64,000 bases of DNA from Capronia americana. Lineage: Eukaryota; Ascomycota; Eurotiomycetes; Chaetothyriales; Herpotrichiellaceae. The stretch covers positions 1,240,001 to 1,304,000 of the forward strand of contig JADWQD010000010.1 of the NCBI GenBank assembly GCA_016110215.1, read 5' to 3'. The position numbers were made by a program, and so were the translations under genes. Below are positions 54,335 to 64,000 of the stretch, piece by piece (position 1 is the stretch's first letter; each line of letters begins with the position of its first letter). Below the pieces are notes generated by a model. The model worked only from the letters and a program-made list of their open reading frames with translations. It had not been told where the DNA came from and did not search any database.

Positions 54335-57300
54335 AGCACAGGTGTATTATGGTTGAACCGGCTTATGGCATGAATCTAGGGCAAGGTCCAGCTTCTGTGC
54401 TGGCAAGTCCCCGGGTCGATGTGAAAAATGTCCTGCCTTCAACCAAGTGGCGCCCTCGGCAAGGTCCCAAAGAGAGATTGAAGAAGTCTCGCTTGCTGAA
54501 GGCGATCGAGAGAGAGTGGGTGATCTACGAGGAGGTGACGGCAGGGTAAGGAGGGGATTATGCTGCAATTATCGCGGTGAAGTGTCTACTCTGCACTGGC
54601 GGGGAAGGTTGCGAAGACCAGAAGAAGATAGTGGTGGAAAGGGAGAGGATCCTTCGGTTGGTGGAGATCAGGGTTGTGACGTTGCAGCAGGAATGAAGCA
54701 AACAGGCCCGGGTTCAAGACTGATCGCTGCCTTTTGACATTTGACGAACGGCTCGCTTATGGGAAAAGGGTACTAAAAGCGACAGAGGAAGACGAAGTCT
54801 GGCGGGCCACAATAACGAGCAGGGCGCTTCCGGGGCCGAGGACTCGAGGGGTGAAGATCGTCGAGAACGAGATGGAGCCAGAAGTGAGCGCGAGGTGATT
54901 GGGAGGGTGGGCAGGCCACGGGCTATCCCACCCCAGTCGTCGAATAATGCACCGGCCTTATGGGACTCGTACACTTGTGCCTGGTTTGGCAACCAAGAGG
55001 CGTGCGATGTGCGGGCTTGGTGGAAGATCAAAAGTGGGCAGAAGGTGAGTTTAAAGCCACTGTTGGTAAGAATGTGGCCTGTCTCGTCGCTGAGTGGGAT
55101 GAACTAGTGCCAGACTTTAGAGTGCCACAGGTTCGGGTGCGTAATCGGTGGTCAAGGCTGATCCCACAAACTCGTCATTACCACTCTCAACGATGGCTGA
55201 CTTTTTGCTGAGGTGTCCAGGTGGCTCGCTCGCTGCGAAGTCGTGAGAAGGGTCAAGGGTGTTTCCAGTCCACAATGGACAGCTGAGGAGGAGGAGGAGG
55301 CTTTTGGATGATGGAGCGTCCTGCCGCGCGAGATTTTAAAAACTACTGGAATGCTGTTAGTGAGAACCTAAGATGTGGCGCGAAAAGATGGTGTCCCTCT
55401 TCACGCGCAAGTGAGCGGGTATGTGAGCATACACCTGTCCCAGCGTACAGGTCGTGCAGGGAAGAGAAGGAAACCATCGCAGCACTCACTCTGGCACGGT
55501 CAGGTATTAGCGATACCGGGGATGCTGGCACATGCGATACCGTACGTCCTGTTTATTTTGGGACAGATGACGAGGAGAATTTCAGTCCAAACTCGGAACG
55601 GCGCCGAAGGAATCAGCCAACGACAGCTCCCAGAGGTCGAAATTCCGACGTTTTATCACGCTGCTTACGATTCTGATGGCAAGCTACTTAATCCCTCCGG
55701 TGACCCAGTGATCAGGGATAACCGCATGCTCTCCCTTGCCGTCCATGAGTCTACTAGGCGGGCAGAGCAAGGGCCTGTGTGGGCGGGGGGATTCATGCTG
55801 GACGCGATTCAGCACGGCGTTAGCGAGGGGCGTCGAGAGGCGCAACGTTCCAGGCGTCAAGCCGGCTGGAAAGTTTGATAAAGGGTACATAGTACGAGAG
55901 TGTAATGATGGTGTCTTTCCGTGAACGGCTCGAGGTTCGCAGTCACAGCCGGAGCAGTGAGGTTCCAGAGATCTACCGGACTGGTGGCCCCTGTGATGCC
56001 GAAACACGATCAGGCGATCAAGCGGCAATCCTTAGTGCCAATGCTAAGAGTGGAGGTCTCTTCCAGGGTGTCGAGCCAGCCCCGGGCATCCCTGGCATGT
56101 ATGTAAGCCGCTAAACTCAAACCTTCAACAAAGCTGCTTTTGGCTCTGGGCCCTCGGTCGAATCCATGCCCTTGACTCACCGCAAGATACGGACGTGCGG
56201 CAGCTTGCAAGGCTATCTGTACAAGGCTCTTCGCCTGGAGTTGCAGTACTATGGGAAATGAGAAAGTGGCAGGCTGAAACTCCGCGGCGAAGGACATGGG
56301 CCTTGATCCAACAACAGCGTCCTCGACTTGAGCTTCGAGCAGACATAATTTCTGTCTGCTGCTTGTGAAAAAGACCCTTTAATTTTGGAATCGCTTTCTT
56401 ATGGGAAGAAGGAGGCTCGACCCGACGACAGCGTTTCTCTCGCAGCCGTCATCCATGATTCATCCCAGCGACAGTTCTGCCTGCATCATAGCTCCTTGGT
56501 CATTCACCATAGAGATGTGCTCCGTTGGCGCACGGACTGCGATACAGGGGATCTGGAAGACGTCGTCCAGCAGAGTCTCCCTAGGTTATCACAGATCTAG
56601 TGAAACTTGCATGTCTACTCTTCTTCAGATCAAGGTGGAACAACTGGAAAGGAGCATAAGCCTGGGGACAGCTCGCTTAGCAGGGATGGCGAGTCGACCC
56701 AATGAGCTTCGCTCGGAGATTATGCGCATAACGATTCTCTAGTGTCTAGCCTTTGACGGACTCGCTTACCGATGACCTGGTCCTGTGCTTGCCAATGAAC
56801 TCTATCACGGGCCTCTACCCTGGTACCCTTGGCTCTGTGGCAAGCTGAAGAAGAGATCTACGCGATCGCAGTTCAGCCTTCGGCAGATCCCAGAGCGATT
56901 CTCGCAGATAATATTCTCGAGGAAGGCGGCGCCTGCTGCTGCTGCTGCTGCCACCGTCAAGTGAAACCCGCAGCGGCAGAAGATAGACAGCTTGTGTGGG
57001 CGAGCATTAGCTGTTTTCGCTGCGTCGTTGGCTTTTCTGCTCGTCGTCTGCTTCCTTTTCCTCATTTGTCCAAGTGTTCCCCGTGCTCGAGTTGCTTCTT
57101 AGCGAACAGCGGCCTTGCACCCCTGCCGGTTCCGAAGCAGCGGCGTCATTTGGGCTTCCACCCAACCAGAGGCCCATTCGTCGTCCGACCCGGGCTGATC
57201 CAAGCCACGCATGTCGATCTGGTTGCACATGGTCTCGTGGAGCCTGTTTGATCATCCCGGCGTCATCCTCATGATTTCCCATGCAGCTGCCGAGAGCTGA

Positions 57301-60300
57301 CCTTCCCCATCTGGACCGTTATCGATCGCACAGGCTTTGTTATTCCTTGACGGTCTCCTGTTTGATCCCGTAGAGATGCCGTAAAATCCACGGTCAGGCC
57401 GCACACCAGCACAGGCGGCTCTACGTGACCCTGGTTGATGACTGCCTGACGCGAAATGAAAGGCGCAAAGGCCCGCCAGTCCGTCTTCTTACCGCCGGTT
57501 TCAAGTCCTCGCCCATTGTACCCCATGCTTATCGGATGTGGAATAGGGGCATCGCTTTATCCGAGGCCACGCGAGGTCTTTGGACTTTGCAGCATCCCGC
57601 CGTTAGTGAACACTGGAATTGCTTCACCATTGCGCAAGTGAACAATCCGGCGGTCTGAAAGCTATCACTGTACTAGCACACTAACGATACGGAGTACTAC
57701 TCTGGTGTTGCAGGGCATGGAAAACTCATACGAGCAAACGTACTGGACTTGCAGCAGCGTCGCCTGTACCTGCCCCCCAGTAGAGTCAGCACTCGCAGGA
57801 TGCAGCGAGCCTAGCCAGAACAATGAGGGCATTCTCTATTTCAAGGTTGCTAGATGCCCGCTACGAAGTGCATGGCGCACACTAGCCATCAGACGGGGTT
57901 ATTGCCTGTACTCTTCAGCTTCGATTCAACGCCTAGGTGGGCCACGTGGCACCGAAGTCGCGTGCATGCCTAACGAAACACTATCCGCAGCCTCCGTTCC
58001 CTGGTCTGTCTCTGGCCGATTTGCCCCGAGATAGTAGCGAACATCTGAGGAGGCGATCATGCCTGACAAAGATCGTGGCTAACATCTACCCAGCTCTGCA
58101 GTGCACATACATGCACCAGAACTGACAATAGTGCCATTTGCAAGTGACATTGTATGTCCGGTTCGTCAGCTCAAAGCGATGCACAGGATGATGTGCAAAG
58201 ATCGTCAGGGCGCTTCTTTAGACGTCGGTGCTTCGCTATACCCAAGCGAGTAAGACGGCCATAACATCATTTCGATGGTGAAGTCGTGCTACTGCACGGT
58301 CGACCCACGTTTGGAGCATCGCGCGGTGCTGTCGCCGGCGTGTCTCGGCAGGGAATGCGTGGGGCAATTCTGCTGTCGCAACCTGCTTCACGCCGGCCCA
58401 AAGAGTCCCCGCTCTCGTAGTTCGAATCTAACAAGCCGGACGCCGGAGTAGGAATGGTACTCTTCGGGGCATCGAGCCAGCTTCTAGAAGTGAGATAATG
58501 TCCGAAGCTCGCGACAGCCCCTCAAGGCCAGACTGGAAGGCTGGGAAAACAGCACTCCTTTGGGAGGGCTAATCATTTATGCTGCTGCTGGGCTGCACGT
58601 CGATTGTGTTACAATCTTTCACTTGGTAAATGCAGTTGCCTCGGAGGCCAGGCTTATTGTCTCGCTTCTTGGACCAGGCAACGGCGGCATGTTGTGACTT
58701 CTGGGCGATAGCACCCGACAGCAAGGGCTTGCCTGTTCTACCAGGGCAAGGGCCAGCCAACCTTCTCCGAAGGTGGACGCAAGTCCTCCATTACTGAGCA
58801 TGGTAGATATTCTGCTTTAGCGCTATCTACTCCGTACCTCCATTGATCCTTAATATTTGCAAGGTGCAGGATTGCCCACATTGATGAGTCCGAGTGGAAA
58901 TATCCTAACAAGCCTCGTATTCGGCTACTCATCTCGCTTTCCCCTGCTGATGTCTCCCCTCCTGCCACCAGTGACAGCCCGAGATGTTCCGGCAGATTCC
59001 TGGCGACCAGCCCTTCAACAGCCTAGCCCACCATAGAGCACCCTATCGGCGATCCATCGCAAACGTTAAAGCCGTGACAGACAAGTCACAGACAACAATT
59101 CAAGCCAGCCGGATCATTTCCCCGCCAATTTTCCACGTGGCAGCCATCCCTGGTAACGGCGCACTGCTCGTTCCACTTTTACGAGCAAGGCCCCTGATCA
59201 TCCTCGAGCTCGCGGCCGAAGCAGGATCAAGGACACACTGGACACACTGGACAACAGGCGGCCGCCAGTGAAACTCAAACCATACCACGGTACGTTGTCA
59301 TCCGGGATGGGTGTGCTCCTCTTTATCGCCCAGAACCTGTCCAGTCGCCTACTACCTATTCTTCTCCTCGGGGTTTGGGAGTTTTTACGATGTGTGCGTG
59401 GGGATAATCCGCGGAGTCTGCTGTGTTGGGTTGTTTGCAAGCTGGGTACCTGGTCAGGGAGAATCTGCTCATGCAACTAGCCTCGTTCACAACGTTTTGG
59501 GATTGAAACAAAAGCTCAAACGAGTCATGGGCAACGACCCAGGCTTCTCATTTCGTACACCTGCAGCCCACATCGAGGCTCTGCTGAGCTGACCATGCCG
59601 GCTTACCCTTAGATGGTTAAAGTGATCCTGCCGTTTTGAGCACCGGCGATTGGCAACCATGACCGTGCCCAGACTTCAGCAAAGGATTAGCACCCTTGTT
59701 CTCACCAAATTCCCGGCAAAATTGGTTAGCAGCATCCTCCGGGCACGTGGTTCTGAACTCTCATGTTGAGACTCGAAACCCCGAACTCCCCGGGTCCCCG
59801 AAAGGCCCGCACAAACGGTCACGCCCAAGGCAGGATTAACCGCAAGGCCGGACAAGAGACAACTATGTGGGGGCTTCGTTCGTCTTCTCAGATGCCTCAC
59901 CCATGCCCCTCCTGACTGTGTTTGACGTACAGAGTCCCAGAACCGGGACCGGAATTTCGTATTTGTTGCTACTGCTGCCACCACTGTCCCCTGCTGGCGG
60001 GCGACGATGGCTGGCTGAAAGAACGGCGCCGGCCGCGGCATTCAACACCACCCCCCGTCGTCAGAAGGTGTTGGGATTGTTGGTGCTTGTCTTGGGCCTT
60101 CATTTCCACTGGATTTATAACAAACGTGATAAACATCGTCGGAGCATCCAATCAAGTGCCAAATGATGCTTGCTGGCCTAGGTCCCGAGGCGCTCGGAAG
60201 CCTTGTTACAAGCTCAGAGAGCGCCAAGTCAGACAAGTCAAGTTGTCAATCGTGTTGGGGAGGACGGGGCTATGCAGAATTGATCCCCCTGATCGACAAA

Positions 60301-61952
60301 GACAATCTAATAGGTGCCAGTGCGTCTAATGGCAGTATGGGCAGTCCGACTGACTCCCATCGCCCATCACGAACACCAAGAAGGGTCCAAAGTCTCCGAG
60401 CCGAGCCAGGTCCCGACGAGATAGTCATCAGCGTATGTACGGAGTAAGGATAAGCAGCAAACTCGACGCCAACTCCGGCCCTCCATATCTGTGTACGTTG
60501 CTACCAGCCTCTCAAATTTTTGCATTACCCGCACCTTTTGAAGCCACCACATCAAGTCAGTGAGGGCAGATTTTATCGCATCTCGGTTTGTTGCGACATG
60601 ATCTGCATCCATTGACACCCAGTCGAGTGGAACCGGGGTACTGACTCGACAGCTTTTGCCTTCGAACAATGGCTCGATCGGGTACCACCCAGCCTGAGTT
60701 GGATAGCGGGAGTCGCAAGGACTCGCCAGTCCAGGGCCAGTCCCAACCTTTTGAGCGACGAGCGCATGTGCCTACGGAGTAGCGCGACAAGAGTGCTCCC
60801 CGTCAAATGATCAATGCCGCCCGCGCAGAGCTGCCGAGCAGCTACGTTGCTGCAACCACTGTCATTGGCATTGGAACACGCACTGCCGGGTTTAGGTTGC
60901 GCATTGTATTCTGGACCCTGACGGTCAGTGGTACTTGACACTCTGGCTGATGCTGGAAGAGGTCGACAAACTGCCGCGGGACGCTGCACACATGCCTTAC
61001 CACCTTCCACAAGAGGTTGGAGCAATGAGATGATTTGCGCTCGAGACGAGACGGTCTCGATGGTTGGATTACTGCGATCAGCTGCCGATCCTGCCCCCAC
61101 CGTTACACACAGGCTTGTCTCACCGGAATACTACTTGAAGCGTCAGTGGTAAGGCTGAATCACGTGCATCAATTTGTTCAGCTTTTCAAGTCCTCCTTGT
61201 GATGGATTTGGTATGGGCTTGTATGGGCCATATAGGGTCAGCTGCCTGAAGGGAGGAAGCTTTCGTACGATCAGCGTACCTGCCGGTGTGTCACCCAACA
61301 ACTGTATCGTCCTTATTGTTGGTACATGGTGAGATGGTGTACATGCTATGGGCAGATCCTGCAGTGCGTCTCTATTGCTCCCAATTTGTCCGTGACGACC
61401 ATTTGAAGGCTGGACTTGTGCGGGACAAACGAGACCGCACGTAGCTGCCGCACCCCATTCCGGCATTGGTTTCAGAGTTTCCCAATGGATAGCCTGATCG
61501 GCCGTGTCCTTTTGCTGAGTGAAATGCCCAAATGTCGCCCGGTGGTGAGCGGTGAGTCCTTTGTGATCCAGCAAAACCCAGCACCCAGCTAGACACACCA
61601 GTGATGGTTTGGCCGTGCAGCCAGCAGAAGCCAGGCACAAGTTACCTTGAATTTCACGTTGTTGTGAGTGCGATGCACAAACCAGCAACTCCTGTGTATG
61701 CAGGACGGTGCTGGGTGACATTAGTCGTGGTTGCCCCGCAACGTCGGCGTAAATAAAGGTTCCTCGCATCTGCCCCAAATCCCATTTGTGAACCGCATCT
61801 CTAACGTTGGCTGCGCTATTTGCTAGACTTCCCCAGTCCTTCTTGCCTTGGGCTTTTGGTTATTGTCCTGGAATGTTCCTTCCGTAGCTATACCAGTAAG
61901 TTTCAGATTGCGCCTGCCGTCTTACCTGCAAACTATCGACGAGGCAAGCGCC
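54335..61952. other. 7.6 kb gene-poor divergent region, flbC / nimA
   Basis: No frame longer than about 210 codons is present, and none shows a domain, signal peptide or believable splice extension. It contains a (CTG)6 tract at 56933-56950 and scattered short direct repeats. Long upstream regions are common for fungal developmental regulators; noncoding transcripts or a decayed insert are alternatives. No transposon protein motif was seen. Confidence 0.5.
56933..56950. repeat. (CTG)6 microsatellite
   Basis: Six perfect CTG units in noncoding DNA. Confidence 0.85.
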
Positions 61953-64000
61953 ATGGCCCTCGAACTTGCCGACAATGACAAGTACGAAGTCAAGGAGATC
62001 ATTGGTAGCTTCAACCCTCTCTGGCTTGTGCCTACTGTCACTGACACTGCCCAGGTCGTGGCGCCTTTGGAATCATCCGCAAAGTACACCGGAAGCAAGA
62101 TGGACATGTAGGCCTCTCCCATGAAGTGGCCATGGTCTATACTGACAATCCCCAGGTCCTGTGCCGCAAAGAGATCAATTACCTCAAGATGTCTCAGAAG
62201 GAACGCGACCAGTTGCACGCCGAGTTCTCCATCCTTTCCTCCCTCAGCCACCCAAACATTGTCGGGTACTTCCACCGCGAACATCTGAAACAGACGCAGG
62301 AGCTGTACCTCTACATGGAATATTGTGGCGGCGGCGACTTGGGCACGGTGATCAAGGAGTTGAAGCGGAACAAGGAGTACGCCAAGGAAGAATTTGTCTG
62401 GAGGATTTTCAGCCAGATCGTCACCGCCCTCTACCGGTGCCACTATGGAGTCGACCCGCCTGAAGCTGGCAGCGATTTCTCCAGACAGGTCCTCCCTCCC
62501 TCCAACAAGGGCAAGATGATCCTACATCGGGACCTCAAACCGGAGAACATCTTCCTCGGCGCGGACCAATCCGTCAAGTTAGGTGACTTTGGATTGTCGA
62601 AGATGATTCAGTCGCATGATTTTGCCTCGACCTATGTCGGAACACCCTTCTACATGTCGCCAGAGATCTGCGCTGGAGAGAAGTACACTCTACACTCAGA
62701 CATATGGTCACTAGGGTGCATCATGTACGAACTCTGCACCAAGGAACCGCCGTTTAACGCCAACACCCACCTGCAGTTGGTTCAGCGGATCCGCAAAGGA
62801 GACTTCCAACCCATCCCAGACATATATTCCAAGGATCTCGCCAATGTCATCGCCCATTGTCTGAAGACAAACCAGAGACAACGCCCAGATACCAGTTCGT
62901 TGTTAACGGTGCCGTACATCTGGCTCGCCCGAAGGCAGCAGGAGATGGTCGCGCTTGGCCAAGGGTTGAAGACACGGGAGGAGGTCGCAGAGCACAAGAT
63001 CAAACAAGCGGAAGAAAGACTCTCGGCACTTGAAGCAGACCGAGCTGTACTGAAACATGAAATTGACTCTCAGCTGCGGCGCGAGTGGGAACTCAAGGCT
63101 CGACTCGAAATTGACAGACAAGTTCAGATGGAGCTGGAACGGCTTCGCAAGAAGTTCGACAAGGAGGTCGAGGAGCGTGCCGCACAAGTTTTGGCGAAAC
63201 AGAAACACTCAACTGAAGGTTCAGCGCTGAGAGAGCTTCGCAATCCTCCTGGGCCAGTCTACAACAAAGAAAACTTGAACCCGAGCTCGTCGTTCAACAC
63301 TACTGGCGAGGAAGACTTCCCGTCGACAACCGATATCACCGACTTGTCAGACCTCTCACTCCATTCACCAGTGAGTTCCATGAAGCCGCCGCCAAAGAAG
63401 GCGAAAACCCCTTTCGCCCGGTCCAAGACGACATTTGATTCACCAGTTGATGTGCAGATGTCCGAACCGTCACCTATGTCCATCTCGTCTCTTGCACTAT
63501 CACCTCGCAGGAACGCTGCGGCTCAAGCGACCGCCAACACCACGGTCACTGCTGCAGGCGTAAAGAATATGTTCGCTGAAGCAGCACGTCAGAAGGCTCG
63601 GTGGGAACCTCGATTGGCGTACTCCTCCGACGAGGAAAATATCAATCCTGCTGACGACTCTGACGACGACGAGTTCCCGGACTTGCATAGTCCTACGAGA
63701 CCGAAAGCAAAGATGGCAGACACCGATCCTTTTAAGAATCCACTGCCATTGAAGAATCGACCGGTCGTCACAAGGCAGAATACCACAGCGACCATGCAAA
63801 AATTGGTCACGAAGCCGACCTTGTTCCCCTCGAGTAACACAGCCGCCCAAGTGAGAGCGGGAATAGTCTCAGGAAACATTGCCAATGCCATCAAGGGTAT
63901 ACCGCGGAATGCCACGGACGGCGATCTCAAATCCACCGCAATCAAGGCCACGAGCCCTAACCGACGCCTTAGCAAGATCCCAAGTCGGCACGACTTGAGG
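61953..64000 (+). CDS. nimA: NimA-type mitotic protein kinase (3' end outside window)
   Basis: The model is join(61953..62004, 62055..62107, 62156..>64000); 650 residues are visible and the frame is open at the edge. MALELADNDKYEVKEIIG leads into the Gly loop GRGAFG (18-23). The catalytic Lys is K40 (LCRKEI), and EYCGGGDLGTV is the hinge region. The catalytic loop is HRDLKPEN (D161), then GDFGLSK (DFG 179-181), activation loop with GTPFYMSPE and SDIWSLGC. An insertion in the loop before HRD (about 133-155, Pro/Ser-rich) is normal for NimA. A coiled coil at about 300-365 and an Asp/Ser/Pro-rich tail follow. The family drives G2/M entry, chromosome condensation and nuclear pore disassembly. A. 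nidulans NimA has 699 residues, so only the last few dozen codons should be missing. Confidence 0.94.

Noticed and set aside
58380..58445. tRNA-like B-box (AGTTCGAATCT) with a CCGGC/GCCGG stem
   Set aside because: The stem spacing is about 45 nt, too short for a tRNA, and no anticodon arm can be drawn.
1..64000. CRISPR arrays, IS elements, rRNA genes, operons
   Set aside because: No regularly spaced repeats, transposase motifs or rRNA-like sequence seen; intron-rich fungal DNA makes bacterial features implausible.

Overview
The window is nuclear DNA of a filamentous ascomycete (Pezizomycotina). The evidence is short GT-AG introns (about 45-180 nt), fungus-specific proteins (a two-domain alpha-1,3-glucan synthase, a FlbC-type C2H2 regulator, a NimA kinase, a Zn2Cys6 regulator, a DUF3533/SNG1 protein) and monocistronic genes on both strands. 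The lineage within Pezizomycotina is not resolved; an Eurotiomycetes or Dothideomycetes-like fungus is a guess only. Gene models were spliced by hand from the sequence; every accepted model closes in frame. No rRNA, convincing tRNA, CRISPR array or intact transposon was seen.

Left edge (1-8.3 kb): an eroded, accessory-looking zone. It holds a kinase-like gene broken by a frameshift (1449-3328), a short TauD-like dioxygenase fragment (4265-4747) running head-on into an MFS transporter that has lost its last membrane segments (4592-6076), and an orphan gene with 15-residue tandem repeats (7142-8272). The motif CTCCCTGAG recurs in coding and noncoding DNA here.

Conserved core (9.3-28.8 kb): KIN17 DNA/RNA-binding protein, the cell-wall alpha-1,3-glucan synthase (2453 aa, three exons), a mitochondrial CECR5-like HAD hydrolase, the rRNA-processing factor UTP25, a four-TM membrane protein of unknown role, and the first of three related small Myb-like/basic-tail nuclear proteins.

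Putative catabolic cluster (30.2-47.4 kb): nine consecutive genes. They are two MFS sugar transporters at the two ends, a class II ketose aldolase-like enzyme, a DenD-like (D-erythronate dehydrogenase-type) SDR, two different Fe(II)/2-oxoglutarate (PhyH) dioxygenases, a Zn2Cys6 regulator, a D-2-hydroxyacid dehydrogenase and a DUF3533 membrane protein. Most are arranged as convergent or divergent pairs with short spacers, and one shared promoter is dense in CreA-type sites. The set looks like uptake and oxidation/cleavage of a sugar acid or modified sugar. The substrate is unknown, and this is the best candidate here for an undescribed system.

Right part (47.9-64 kb): two more Myb-like/basic-tail paralogs, a flbC-like developmental regulator, and the 5' 650 codons of nimA, cut by the window end. 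flbC and nimA are divergent and separated by about 7.6 kb with no recognisable gene.
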